Made by a program: the position numbers and the translations under genes. The notes beneath the pieces were generated by a model. The model did not search any database and was not told where the DNA came from. It worked only from the letters and a program-made list of their open reading frames with translations. This document shows positions 1 to 7,279 of a stretch of DNA of 64,000 nt, in pieces; positions within the stretch are counted from its first letter, which is position 1; each line of letters starts with the position of its first letter. The stretch comes from Planctomycetota bacterium. Its GTDB lineage: Bacteria > Planctomycetota > SZUA-567 > H5-PLA8. Where the stretch lies: positions 1,351,393-1,415,392 of the forward strand of contig JABTUM010000002.1 of NCBI GenBank assembly GCA_015075375.1, given 5' to 3'.

Positions 1-2
1 AA

Positions 3-467
3 AGCCTGATCTGGTCGGCCTGGATCTGCGGGATCTGCTTCATCAGCGGGGCGGCGATCCTCGCCTGCGCGATCGTGAACGCCGCCGCGCGCCGGCCGGA
101 GCCTGCGCCATCGCCGGAGATCCACTTGCCGCCGCCGGTCGTGCATGTCGAACCCGCGGCCGTCACGGTCGAGAACCGCGTGCAGTCGCCGGCCATCACG
201 GTGCAGGCTTCGAAGGTCGAGCCCAGCATTTTCATCGAGCCGGCGCCGGCCGCCCCGACGTACGTCTACGCCACCATCGAGGCGCCGAAACCGTCTGTCG
301 TGCTGCTCACGGAGCAGATCCCGACCCAAGCGGCGCGCGAGATTCTAGGCAGCGGCGACGCCGCGCCGGTCTTGTCGCAGGCCGACGTGGAACGGATCGC
401 GAAGCGCGTCATGGAACTGGATGCGCCAGGGCGCTACGGCGAACTGCTGCCGCCGCCCAAAAAATGA
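3..467 (+). CDS. membrane-anchored proline-rich protein, 5' partial
   Basis: The reading frame is open to the left edge of the window, so the true start lies outside. Before an internal GTG at 75 the frame reads a hydrophobic stretch (IWSAWICGICFISGAAILA) that fits one transmembrane helix. After it comes a Pro/Val/Glu-rich extended region (residues about 35-115 of the visible part) and a short charged tail ending PPPKK. No catalytic motif is visible. A single N-terminal anchor with a Pro-rich stalk is typical of small phage or host envelope proteins. It is the first of a run of + strand phage-like genes. Function unknown. Confidence 0.6.
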   Translation, partial: SLIWSAWICGICFISGAAILACAIVNAAARRPEPAPSPEIHLPPPVVHVEPAAVTVENRVQSPAITVQASKVEPSIFIEPAPAAPTYVYATIEAPKPSVVLLTEQIPTQAAREILGSGDAAPVLSQADVERIAKRVMELDAPGRYGELLPPPKK

Positions 468-532
468 GATTCGCGGGCATGTGCCCGTAACGCAAGGGGC
501 CGCAATCAGGCGGCCGGAAAGGCAGGGACGTA

Positions 533-961
533 ATGAAGGCCACGAAGCAGAAGACCGAAGGCGCAGTGATCGATCTGAATACGCGGATCGATCGCGCCGT
601 GACTCGCCAGCTCCAGATCGAGGGGCTGCAGGCCGAGCAGAAGGCCGAACGGGTGGCGATCCAGAAGCTGATGGAGGGCGCCGAGCTGGAGCGCCAGGCC
701 ACACCCACGGGCAACGAAGCGCTGCGCGTCTCGAAGCAGTCGTACACGTGGGATCCGGAAAAGCTCGAAAGCCTGCTCGATGACGACGAGCTGGAGACCT
801 ACGTCCCGCGCAAGCCGGACGGGACGAAGCTGCGCAACTGGCTCGACACGCTGGAAGGCGACGAGGCGCGCAACCTCAAGAAGTGCGCGAAGGTCAAGAA
901 CTCCGAAGTGCTCGAACTGCGCGCACACGGGGCCGAGGCCAAGCCGGGCAGCGACGACTGA
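533..961 (+). CDS. hypothetical phage early protein, helical
   Basis: A 142-residue, strongly charged, predicted helical protein. The start ATG follows a purine-rich GGCAGGGACGTA. The first half (about residues 15-75) is rich in Glu, Gln, Ala and Lys with heptad-like spacing, which suggests coiled coil. The second half contains WDPEKLESLLDDDELETYVP. No known family was recognised. Its place among small + strand genes ahead of a methylase and terminase fits an early or middle phage gene. A short G+C hairpin lies just after its stop codon. Confidence 0.6.
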   Translation: MKATKQKTEGAVIDLNTRIDRAVTRQLQIEGLQAEQKAERVAIQKLMEGAELERQATPTGNEALRVSKQSYTWDPEKLESLLDDDELETYVPRKPDGTKLRNWLDTLEGDEARNLKKCAKVKNSEVLELRAHGAEAKPGSDD

Positions 962-963
962 CC

Positions 964-989
964 GGGCCGCTCTCCTGCGCGGCCCCTTT
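964..989 (+). terminator. GC-rich hairpin after the 533-961 gene
   Basis: A perfect 7-bp stem (GGGCCGC at 964-970, GCGGCCC at 979-985) encloses an 8-base loop and is followed by only three T. It sits immediately after a stop codon, so it may act as a weak terminator or processing site. The T-tract is poor, so this is tentative. Confidence 0.35.
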
Positions 990-1156
990 GGAGCCAAGGG
1001 GACGGCGCGGGAGCGTGGCCTGGGGCGCAGACGAAAGGAGCCAAGGGGCCGGGAGCCAACAGGCTTCCATCAAAAACCGAACCGAACTACGTGCGGATGA
1101 GTGAGTGAACCACAGCCCAGCCCAGGGCCACGCTCAGTTCAATACAGGAGCCCAAG

Positions 1157-1417
1157 ATGGAGCCGAACAAGAAACCCCGCAAGCCGATCGCCGACAAAGA
1201 CCTAGTTCCGAAGCTGCGCGAGGCCTGGACCTTCCTGAAGGCGATGCACGACAGCATCGAAGCGTGCTGGCCGGCGGGTAACGCGCGCGCCGCGCGCCTG
1301 GCCGAAGTCGAATCCGCGCAGCACACAATCGAAGACGCCGGCAAGTACGTGCAGCGCACGCTGCCAGCCGCTCAGCCCAAACCGAACGGAGCGCCCCATG
1401 CACAACCGAAGGCGTAA
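1157..1417 (+). CDS. hypothetical phage protein
   Basis: An 86-residue protein with a Lys/Pro-rich start (MEPNKKPRKP), a helical middle (about residues 17-68) and a Pro/Gln-rich tail. The start is preceded by CAGGAGCCCAAG, which contains a good ribosome binding site. The end overlaps the next small gene by about 20 bases, as in tightly packed phage early operons. No family was recognised. Confidence 0.55.
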   Translation: MEPNKKPRKPIADKDLVPKLREAWTFLKAMHDSIEACWPAGNARAARLAEVESAQHTIEDAGKYVQRTLPAAQPKPNGAPHAQPKA

Positions 1418-1562
1418 GCCAAAGCCGACACGCGGCGCCTGGCCGGTGCCCAGCCAGGACGAGCTGATCCGCGCCGCCACGCGCGAAGCGCTGCGCGGCC
1501 TGCTCGCGGCCTGGATCGCGCGGCTCGACCGCGAGTTGGGCGACGGAAAGGAGCCACGCTGA
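1398..1562 (+). CDS. small basic hypothetical protein (54 residues)
   Basis: A short reading frame starts inside the 3' end of the previous gene and ends TGATG, so its stop shares a base with the start of the next gene. It encodes a very basic N-terminus (MHNRRRKPKPTRG) followed by an amphipathic helix (about residues 20-47) ending LDRELGDG. The internal AAAGGAGCC before the next ATG serves that gene. The chained overlaps on both sides are the main argument that it is translated. Function unknown. Confidence 0.45.
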   Translation: MHNRRRKPKPTRGAWPVPSQDELIRAATREALRGLLAAWIARLDRELGDGKEPR

Positions 1563-1915
1563 TGGCACGCAAGTCGAGACAGCACGATGCCGTTGAGCAA
1601 AGTATCCGGACCATTAAACGAGCGATATTTGTCGCACCGGAACTAGCAGAAGTAGCACAGGTTCTAACGCCTCACCCAACACAAGCCCAAGTTGAGGAGG
1701 CCGTCAAAATCATCCTGAACGACCTCGTTAAAGAACTGAAAACTGACGAACGCATGATGACGCTGCTTGCCCTGATTACAGTGAGCGAGAAGCCCAACTC
1801 ACGGCTGGAAATATCGCGCACCTTCGAACACGGCGCGAGTCTCCGCTTGATCTTCGAAAACCTAAAGACCCTGAAGCCGCAACGAAAGGCGGAATTTCCA
1901 TGCCACCGAAGCTGA
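1562..1915 (+). CDS. hypothetical protein of more AT-rich composition
   Basis: A 117-residue helical protein with an AAAGGAG site 7 bases before its ATG. Base use differs visibly from both neighbours: many codons end in A or T (for example ATA TTT, CTA, ACA), while flanking genes use mostly G/C-ending codons. This suggests recent arrival. Residues about 45-80 contain a Glu/Val/Leu-rich helix. Its last 16 bases overlap the cupin gene. No family was recognised. Confidence 0.55.
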   Translation: MARKSRQHDAVEQSIRTIKRAIFVAPELAEVAQVLTPHPTQAQVEEAVKIILNDLVKELKTDERMMTLLALITVSEKPNSRLEISRTFEHGASLRLIFENLKTLKPQRKAEFPCHRS

Positions 1916-2424
1916 TGCGCTTCCTGCTCTGGCTGCTTTCGTGGCTGCCCACCGAGACGATCTACGGCCCGGACAGCAGCGCGTACCTGATCCGCCGCAC
2001 GCTCTTCTGGTGCCCTTGGGCGCGCGTCTACCTGCACGAGATCCGGCGCAGCGACGCGGACCGCCACCTGCACGATCATCCGTGGAACTTCGCCAGCCTG
2101 ATGCTCGCCGGCGGGTACTTCGAACACACGCCCGCCGGGATGCGCATGGTCAAGCCCGGCCAACTGGTCCGCCACCGCGCCGAAGATATGCACCGCATCG
2201 AACTCTTTTACGACGGGTGGCACCCGGAAGGCGCAGGACCGGTGATCCCCGCGTGGACGCTCGTCTTTTGCGGGCGCAAGCGCCGCGAGTGGGGCTTCGA
2301 CGTGGACGGCGCCTGGATCTCGCAAGGCGCGTACTTCTCGATCCAGCGCCGTTTTGCCGGGACCAACCACGGCCGCGGCGTGTTCTCCTGGAAATGCGCC
2401 TGCGACCAACAGCCGTACCTCTAA
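1900..2424 (+). CDS. cupin-fold phage protein
   Basis: A 174-residue protein with the pattern of a double-stranded beta-helix (cupin) common in phage accessory regions. It has an HLHDHPW block with His58 and His60, then Glu75 in GGYFEH and His98 in DMHRIEL, giving the usual HxH...E...H metal-binding set. It then continues into PAWTLVFCGRKRREWGF. The first 20 residues are hydrophobic and could be a membrane-associated helix. Phage members of this family have no settled substrate. The gene overlaps the 3' end of the preceding gene by 16 bases. Confidence 0.75.
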   Translation: MPPKLMRFLLWLLSWLPTETIYGPDSSAYLIRRTLFWCPWARVYLHEIRRSDADRHLHDHPWNFASLMLAGGYFEHTPAGMRMVKPGQLVRHRAEDMHRIELFYDGWHPEGAGPVIPAWTLVFCGRKRREWGFDVDGAWISQGAYFSIQRRFAGTNHGRGVFSWKCACDQQPYL

Positions 2425-2528
2425 CCAGAAGGCCCGGCGGAACCGCGTTGCTGCGCGGCCCGCTCGGGATGCCTTGAAACGAGCGGCTTACGTCCGCCGG
2501 ACCAGTCTGGATGCCGAACGAGAGAAGC

Positions 2529-3425
2529 ATGCCAAAGCTCAGCAGTCCTGTCACCTGGGTTGGGGGGAAGGGGCGCATGCTCGCGCACCTGCTCCCGCTC
2601 CTGCAGCCGCGCGCGGGGGAGGCCATCTATGTCGAGCCCTTTGGCGGATCCGGCGTCGTGTTGCTCAACAAGGACCGCCACCCGGCCGAGTGCTACAACG
2701 ACCGGGACGGCGAGCTGGTCAACCTCTACCGCGTGCTGCGCGATCCCGACGCCGTCGTGCATCTGTGGTGGGAACTGGTGAACACGCCGGTCTCGCGCGA
2801 AGAGTTCCGCGACGCGTTGACGCGCCGGCGCATCGAGACGGTCAAGACGCCGATCGAGCGCGCCGCGGCCTTTGTCGTTTCCTGCCGGCAGCGCTTCGGA
2901 GGCGGGCAGCCCGGCGATACGAGCGACTCCGACCGCAACTGGGGCACCAGCCGCGAGATCAGCCGCGGCATGAACGGGATGGTTTCGCGCTGGCTAGGCG
3001 CGTTGGACCAGCTCCCGGCCGTGCACCGCCGCGTCGCCACCGTCGTGGTCGATCAGCAGGACGGCGTCCGCTGCATCGAACAGTGGGACGAAGTAAGCAC
3101 GCTCTTCTATGTCGATCCGCCGTACGTGGATAAGGAACACTTCTACGAAGGCGCGTTCGGCGTCGAAGATCACCGGCGCCTGGGCGCGGCGCTGAACGTG
3201 GCGAAGGGCCGCGTGGTGCTGAGCTACTACCCGTGCGACCTGGTCAACGAGCTGTATCCGAAAGAGCGCTGGCAGCGCCGCGCGATCGACGTGCTGGCGA
3301 CCGCCTGCGGACATCCGCGCAAAGGGCCAGGCCAACAGATGAAGCGCGATCCCGAGAAGCTCAAACGCACCGAACTGATCCTGACGAACTTCGATCCGGA
3401 AACCCGCAAGCGCATTGGAGGCTGA
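2529..3425 (+). CDS. D12-class DNA adenine N6-methyltransferase
   Basis: A 298-residue Dam-like methylase that would methylate adenine in duplex DNA using S-adenosylmethionine. WVGGKGRM (residues 10-17) is the N-terminal motif of the D12 class, EPFGGSG (36-42) is the SAM-binding motif I, YNDRD (56-60) is the adjacent acidic motif, and DPPY (196-199) is the catalytic motif IV. All are intact. I chose the ATG at 2529, preceded by GAGAGAAG, rather than the one 18 bases upstream. Phage adenine methylases usually protect phage DNA from host restriction. This fits the host's type I system at the right end, although the target sequence cannot be read from the gene. Confidence 0.9.
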   Translation: MPKLSSPVTWVGGKGRMLAHLLPLLQPRAGEAIYVEPFGGSGVVLLNKDRHPAECYNDRDGELVNLYRVLRDPDAVVHLWWELVNTPVSREEFRDALTRRRIETVKTPIERAAAFVVSCRQRFGGGQPGDTSDSDRNWGTSREISRGMNGMVSRWLGALDQLPAVHRRVATVVVDQQDGVRCIEQWDEVSTLFYVDPPYVDKEHFYEGAFGVEDHRRLGAALNVAKGRVVLSYYPCDLVNELYPKERWQRRAIDVLATACGHPRKGPGQQMKRDPEKLKRTELILTNFDPETRKRIGG

Positions 3426-3429
3426 AGCC

Positions 3430-3621
3430 ATGGACAAGCGGCGGCCCGGCGTTCACGAACAGATCGCGCGATCGCACCCGAAGCTGGCGCGCGGCCAGGT
3501 CTGGTGCCGCCGGTGCGGCGGCACGCGGAAGGTGGACCCGGCGGCCAGCCTGCAGGCCGGTTGGCCGAAGTGCTGCGGCGCGACCATGACGATCGACGCT
3601 CCGGAGGCAAGAAAACCATGA
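3430..3621 (+). CDS. small zinc-ribbon-like protein
   Basis: A 63-residue protein starting right after the methylase stop, with GGAGG about 8 bases upstream. It has CRRCGG near residue 26 and PKCCGATM near residue 49, a CxxC...CC arrangement typical of a small zinc ribbon. No enzymatic motif is seen. The stop overlaps the next start (ATGA), so the two are probably translationally coupled. Small zinc-ribbon proteins with this WCRRCGGT...CCGATM layout are common in phage early operons and are of unknown role. Confidence 0.65.
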   Translation: MDKRRPGVHEQIARSHPKLARGQVWCRRCGGTRKVDPAASLQAGWPKCCGATMTIDAPEARKP

Positions 3622-4043
3622 CCGAAGACGAACTGATTGAAGCCGCGCGAGTCGCTGACTGGTCTCGAATGGAAGAAAGCAAAGCGCAGCTCGGCGCAGG
3701 AAACGGGAAAACCTTGGACCAGATCCAGCGCGAATCATTGCGCTTGCAGCTCACGGTTGAAGAGGAGCGCCGGCGCGACGCCGAGCGCGTCCTGTCGTCG
3801 CAGGTGTTCTATATGCTTGAGAGAGAGAAAGAAATCACCCGGTTGCAGGGCCAGATCTACGAAGCCAAGGCAGAAGCCTTACGGCAGCAGCGAAGGGTGA
3901 CCCTGATCTGCAACCGCATGTTCTTGGTGCTCGGTATCGTCATCACCATTCAGATCATCGTCATGCTGGTGAAGCTCACCGCGGTAAGCACGCCGCCGCA
4001 AGCAGAGGCGCCCGACGCGCCCGCGCGGGAGGCCAAGCCATGA
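3618..4043 (+). CDS. coiled-coil protein with C-terminal membrane helix
   Basis: A 141-residue protein. Residues about 35-95 are a long charged helix likely to form a coiled coil (for example VEEERRRDAERVLSSQV). They are followed by a hydrophobic segment (about 102-124, MFLVLGIVITIQIIVMLV) and a Pro/Ala-rich tail. The ATG at 3618 overlaps the previous stop and is preceded by GGAGGCAAG. The architecture is that of a membrane-tethered coiled coil; no function can be assigned. Confidence 0.6.
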   Translation: MTEDELIEAARVADWSRMEESKAQLGAGNGKTLDQIQRESLRLQLTVEEERRRDAERVLSSQVFYMLEREKEITRLQGQIYEAKAEALRQQRRVTLICNRMFLVLGIVITIQIIVMLVKLTAVSTPPQAEAPDAPAREAKP

Positions 4044-4342
4044 ACGCGATTGAATGCCAGGAGCCGCCGGCGCCGACGTGGAGTTCGCTGTGCGAAGCCG
4101 CGCCGATCTATCTCTACGTGCCCGAAGCCTACACGCTGAATTCGCTCGACGCCGGCGCGCTGCTGCGCCGCGAGCGCACCGCGCTGGGCTTCAACCAAAG
4201 AGAAGTGGCGATCCTCTTCGGAACGCACGGGTCACTCGTTTGTATGGCCGAGCACGGGCGCTACCGGTCGTATGCGCTGCACCTGCTCGCCTGCCTGCGC
4301 CGGACGTTTCGCGGCGCCCTGTTCGAGGAGCGGCGGTTATGA
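4040..4342 (+). CDS. XRE-like helix-turn-helix protein
   Basis: A 100-residue protein whose middle (residues about 40-85) reads as a Cro/CI-type helix-turn-helix. LRRERTALGF is helix 1, NQREVAILFGTHGSLVCMAE is the HTH core, and a further helix follows. It starts by ATGA overlap with the preceding gene. It is a plausible transcription regulator of the phage early region. The N-terminal 38 residues contain a Pro/aromatic stretch and match no known domain. Confidence 0.65.
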   Translation: MNAIECQEPPAPTWSSLCEAAPIYLYVPEAYTLNSLDAGALLRRERTALGFNQREVAILFGTHGSLVCMAEHGRYRSYALHLLACLRRTFRGALFEERRL

Positions 4343-4494
4343 GCGACAAGAAGGGTTTTTGGGATTCCGAAGCCGGAGGCTGGATAGTCATCGTCGCGTG
4401 TCTATTCCTCCTTACGCTCTGCGACCTAACGTGTGAATGTGCCAAAAAGATCAGGGCGGAACGGAAAGCTATAGAGCGGGAATTGAAGGAGTAA
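4339..4494 (+). CDS. small single-pass membrane protein (51 residues)
   Basis: A 51-residue protein starting by ATGA overlap with the HTH gene. After a short polar start comes a hydrophobic helix (GWIVIVACLFLLTLCDL, about residues 14-30), then a Cys pair and a strongly charged helix. Small membrane proteins of this design often modulate lysis or superinfection. That is a possibility here, not an observation. Confidence 0.5.
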   Translation: MSDKKGFWDSEAGGWIVIVACLFLLTLCDLTCECAKKIRAERKAIERELKE

Positions 4495-4498
4495 GCCC

Positions 4499-4942
4499 AT
4501 GCCCACCACCGCCGAAACGAAACGCCCCGCGACGCACGCGCAGCTCAAGTACCTGGTGATCAATTACCCGAAGCTCGCCGCCGACCACGATCCGCGTACG
4601 GCGCACCTGGTCAGCGCCGAACCGTTCGGGCTCGACCGCGAAGCGCGCTTGGCTTGGGCCGCGCACCTGCTGGGACTGAAAGGGCTCGCCTCCTTCAGCG
4701 ATCTATCGGCGCTTCAAGCGCAGTACCTGATCGACCGCCTGGCCGGCAAGGAAACGAAGCTGGACGTCGAATTGCGCCGCCAATGGGAACGCCTGGGCGT
4801 GGCCGATCCGGCGCGCTACTTCGAAGAGTTGAAGCGCAGCCCGCGCATGCGCTGGAAGTACGGCCGCCAACGGCTGGAGCAGCTCAACCGCTGGCAGATC
4901 TGGAAGCTGGTGAACCTGCTCAAGACGCGGCGCACGGCGTAG
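4499..4942 (+). CDS. hypothetical phage protein, possibly GemA-like
   Basis: A 147-residue basic protein preceded by GGAGTAAGCCC. The opening (ATHAQLKYLVINYPKLAAD) and the later FSDLSALQAQYLIDRLAG resemble the layout of GemA/DUF1018-type phage regulators: a short QLK helix and a C-terminal helical block. The match is weak and could be coincidence. Residues about 90-147 are rich in Arg/Trp and may bind nucleic acid. Confidence 0.5.
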   Translation: MPTTAETKRPATHAQLKYLVINYPKLAADHDPRTAHLVSAEPFGLDREARLAWAAHLLGLKGLASFSDLSALQAQYLIDRLAGKETKLDVELRRQWERLGVADPARYFEELKRSPRMRWKYGRQRLEQLNRWQIWKLVNLLKTRRTA

Positions 4943-4982
4943 GGCGTTCACCACGGAGCGCACCGAGCACACGGAGGAAACC

Positions 4983-5237
4983 ATGACGATCTCTGAAGCA
5001 AGGGACTGGATCGAGATGTACGACGGTGAACCGCCTTCGTCCATCAAGCTGGCTATACAAGACTTCATTGAGCAACTCAAACCCAGCAACGAAGCGTTGG
5101 ACCTGCTGCTCTTCGCTCGTGAGAACAAGACCTTCGAATACTGGCGGCTCGATCCGCTCATCGAATCCATGGATGAAAAAATGTTCGCGCGCTGGACCAC
5201 GGCATGCGACCTGGCTGCTGCTTCCGGCGTGTGTTGA
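4983..5237 (+). CDS. hypothetical acidic protein
   Basis: An 84-residue acidic, Trp/Phe-containing protein with CGGAGGAAACC just before its start. No motif was recognised. The 40-base spacer before it contains CACGGAG-type near-repeats (CACCACGGAG, CACACGGAGG) often seen in intergenic filler of planctomycetal and other environmental genomes. Lower GC and mixed codon ends suggest separate acquisition. Confidence 0.55.
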   Translation: MTISEARDWIEMYDGEPPSSIKLAIQDFIEQLKPSNEALDLLLFARENKTFEYWRLDPLIESMDEKMFARWTTACDLAAASGVC

Positions 5238-5266
5238 ATCGGCAATCCCCAATCCAAAATCCAAAA
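5237..5266 (+). repeat. AATCC-type intergenic run
   Basis: The spacer between two small genes contains overlapping near-repeats of the words AATCCCC, AATCCAAA and ATCCAAAA. Similar runs are common between genes in several environmental bacterial phyla, including Planctomycetota. Here it lies inside a phage gene run, upstream of the 5279 start. Confidence 0.5.
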
Positions 5267-5278
5267 CGGAGCTGACCT

Positions 5279-5518
5279 ATGTCCGCCGAAAGCAACCTGA
5301 ACCAGTTCGAACGCAGCGCACGGATCTGCGCGACCTGTGTCCATGCGCAGCCGCTCATCCGGTTGTACTGCAAGCATCCGGACGGCCCGTGCCTGCCGAT
5401 GCACCCGAAAGACACGTGCCCGGACCACGCCTTCAAAAGCGAAACGCTGGCCGCGACACACGCGAAGTTGGAAACGGCCTGGCTCGAAGAGGCCTATCAC
5501 GCCGCCGATTCACTGTAG
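5279..5518 (+). CDS. small Cys/His-cluster protein
   Basis: A 79-residue protein with CATCVH (from residue 17), YCKHPDGPC and DTCPDH, a compact set of five Cys plus His that could bind one zinc ion. It is followed by a C-terminal amphipathic helix. The start has CGGAG upstream. Nothing identifies a partner or function. Confidence 0.6.
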   Translation: MSAESNLNQFERSARICATCVHAQPLIRLYCKHPDGPCLPMHPKDTCPDHAFKSETLAATHAKLETAWLEEAYHAADSL

Positions 5519-5665
5519 GCCGCTCCATCCGTAAGGCAGACCGCTCTCTGACAATCGTACATGTGGGCACGGCGTATCGCGCTTAAACGGCGCTTCCACG
5601 TCGCGCGCCGAAGCGCGGCGTGCCTTCCCGCCCCGCCCGGCCGGTGCCGCCCCCAGGGCGGATGC

Positions 5666-5998
5666 TCAAGGGCCGATGGATTTTTTTGGTCGGGTGAATC
5701 TTCGGAGTAGCCATTCCACGGCCACGGCCGTGGCCGCCACGCACCCCAAGCCGAGAACGGCGTTGGCGCCGATCGCCCAAGGTTCCCAATACACGCGCCG
5801 GTCGAAAGGACTCTGCCGAATTTCGTAAACAACGGCGGGCCAGCCTTGTGCGACGGCCGGAGGGTAATAGGCCGGCGCTTCCTGATAGCTCCCGTCGTCC
5901 CACATCCCAGGCTCGATCTCGCGTTCGACCAGATTGATGCCCAGCCAGACCGCTGCGGTCAGACAGGCGGCCCATAGGGTTGCAAGCCGAAAGCGCAT
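5666..5998 (-). CDS. two-helix membrane protein on the opposite strand
   Basis: A 110-residue protein and the only credible - strand gene in module 1. It begins MRFRLATLWAACLTAAVWLG, a hydrophobic N-terminus that resembles planctomycetal RTLL...VAVWLG membrane proteins. A periplasmic-type segment rich in Tyr/Pro/Trp follows, then a second hydrophobic helix (about residues 75-97) and a basic tail. Its orientation and style suggest a host-type or moron gene inserted in the phage early region. The gap to its left (5519-5665) shows no credible gene. Confidence 0.6.
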   Translation of the reverse strand: MRFRLATLWAACLTAAVWLGINLVEREIEPGMWDDGSYQEAPAYYPPAVAQGWPAVVYEIRQSPFDRRVYWEPWAIGANAVLGLGCVAATAVAVEWLLRRFTRPKKSIGP

Positions 5999-6092
5999 GC
6001 CGGAATTCTAGCGTGAAACAAGCAGGCCGGGATTGGGTTTCCGGCTCGGTGTTTCAGGATAAACTTTCGCCGCCATTTTCAAGGAGCCGCCG

Positions 6093-6683
6093 ATGCGCGA
6101 ACGCTTCCAGTCCGTGCCCGCCCCGACCAAGCCGATCTATTCAATTTGGCTGACGCTGGCCGTTGCGGTAATCGCCAGTGGTGCGACGGCCGCGTATTTT
6201 TTGAGCAGGCCAGGCGTGGCCGAGACCCCAACCCAAAAGACGACGACAACCCATGAAGCAGCGACCCTTCAAGCGCCCCAAAACGCAAAGCCGTCGCCTC
6301 GGGAACGCGTAGACTATTGTGTCGAGATTCTTCAGTCAGGCATCACCACCGATGAATTCAACAGAACAAAATCCCCGCAAGGCTCGGTGATCCCCACGCT
6401 CAGCAAATTCGTTCAGCCCAAGGTAGAGGAAAACTTCTACTACCGGGCGCGCGCAAGCTGGAAAGGCCTGGACGACCTGCTTGCCGAACTCTTAAAAGTA
6501 GATCCCGACAAGACCGCATACGCGATGGAAGCGGCGACGCTCAGCGTTCTATACAACTGGCCGCTCAGCGGGAACTTCAAGGGTACGCGTGTTGACCAAA
6601 GCAACTTGGACCAGTGGCGTAAAACGCTTAGTGAGCGTTCAGGAATCAAACTCAACGAGCTGGGCTGCCCGATTCTCGAGTAG
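6093..6683 (+). CDS. single-pass membrane-anchored hypothetical protein
   Basis: A 196-residue protein with AAGGAG 7 bases before its start. Residues about 15-38 (YSIWLTLAVAVIASGATAAYF) are a transmembrane anchor, followed by a Thr/Pro/Ala linker to about residue 70 and a globular domain with conserved-looking Trp and Tyr residues. It is divergently transcribed from the - strand gene at 5666-5998. The 94-base spacer (5999-6092) must hold both promoters, and I see only a weak GATAAA-like -10 near 6058. No family was recognised. Confidence 0.6.
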   Translation: MRERFQSVPAPTKPIYSIWLTLAVAVIASGATAAYFLSRPGVAETPTQKTTTTHEAATLQAPQNAKPSPRERVDYCVEILQSGITTDEFNRTKSPQGSVIPTLSKFVQPKVEENFYYRARASWKGLDDLLAELLKVDPDKTAYAMEAATLSVLYNWPLSGNFKGTRVDQSNLDQWRKTLSERSGIKLNELGCPILE

Positions 6684-6725
6684 CCCCTCTGGCGAGAACC
6701 CGGAAGTAGACGATACTATAAGTGG

Positions 6726-6929
6726 GTGAGTGAAGCGGCTTTACTGACCGTGCCCATGGTGGCCAACCGCCTGGGCTTCGAAGCGCGGAAAGTGCGAAAG
6801 CTGCTGCGCGAAGGCTCCCTTCCCGGCACTCGCATCGGCGGCCTCTGGTACGTCCCCAAGCAAGAACTCGAAAACTACATCGTCCGTCTGCGCGCCCGCG
6901 CGCGCTCCAACCTGCGCAGCACACCCTGA
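6726..6929 (+). CDS. excisionase/MerR-like HTH DNA-binding protein
   Basis: A 67-residue protein from a GTG start. It has the standard short winged-helix layout of the helix-turn-helix-17/excisionase group: LLTVPMVANRLGFEARKVRKL (helices 1-2), then EGSLPGTRIGGLWYVPKQELENYI with the wing GLWYVP, and an Arg-rich tail. Such proteins act as recombination directionality factors or as small DNA-binding regulators. No integrase is present in the window, so either role is open. Confidence 0.7.
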   Translation: MSEAALLTVPMVANRLGFEARKVRKLLREGSLPGTRIGGLWYVPKQELENYIVRLRARARSNLRSTP

Positions 6930-6968
6930 CCTTCCGCGTCCCACCGCGTTTTGAGCCCATTCGAGCAT

Positions 6969-7001
6969 GCGTTACTCCAGTGTCGAAGTACGCGCTGGAG
7001 C
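6969..7001 (+). promoter_or_regulatory. GCGTTACTCC leader hairpin, divergent copy
   Basis: GCGTTACTCC (6969-6978) matches the 3' part of the 21-bp element found exactly at 12647 and 21764. CTCCAG (6975-6980) can pair with CTGGAG (6995-7000). The GGAG of the second arm is the ribosome binding site 7 bases before the ATG at 7008, so the hairpin would mask it. The loop is 14 bases here, against 3-4 in the other copies, so this copy is weaker evidence. Confidence 0.35.
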
Positions 7002-7007
7002 GGCCGT

Positions 7008-7277
7008 ATGCCCGAACCCGTTTCGAAGCCGCAGATCCTGGCGGAGGTTTCCACCGATGAACTGATCCAGGAGCTATATCGGCGCGCCTTGGCCTTGCAG
7101 ATCGGCATGGTGACGGTCGGCGACGGCAACCGCGGCGCCTGGCGTTACGCCGTCAAGGGCGGCCCTAACTTCCAGTCCGCGATCGGCGCCGGCCTGACCG
7201 TTCGCGCATCCGAATTTCTTCACGCGCAATCCCACGATGCTCAACTTCGTGGCCGCCTTTGGCCTTCGGAGTCCTGA
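7008..7277 (+). CDS. hypothetical phage protein upstream of terminase
   Basis: An 89-residue protein (start chosen at 7008, with GGAG 7 bases upstream). It has a helical N-terminal half (VSTDELIQELYRRALALQI) and a Gly-rich C-terminal half. It lies two bases ahead of the small terminase candidate and is probably co-transcribed with the packaging genes. No family was recognised. Confidence 0.55.
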   Translation: MPEPVSKPQILAEVSTDELIQELYRRALALQIGMVTVGDGNRGAWRYAVKGGPNFQSAIGAGLTVRASEFLHAQSHDAQLRGRLWPSES

Positions 7278-7279
7278 GC

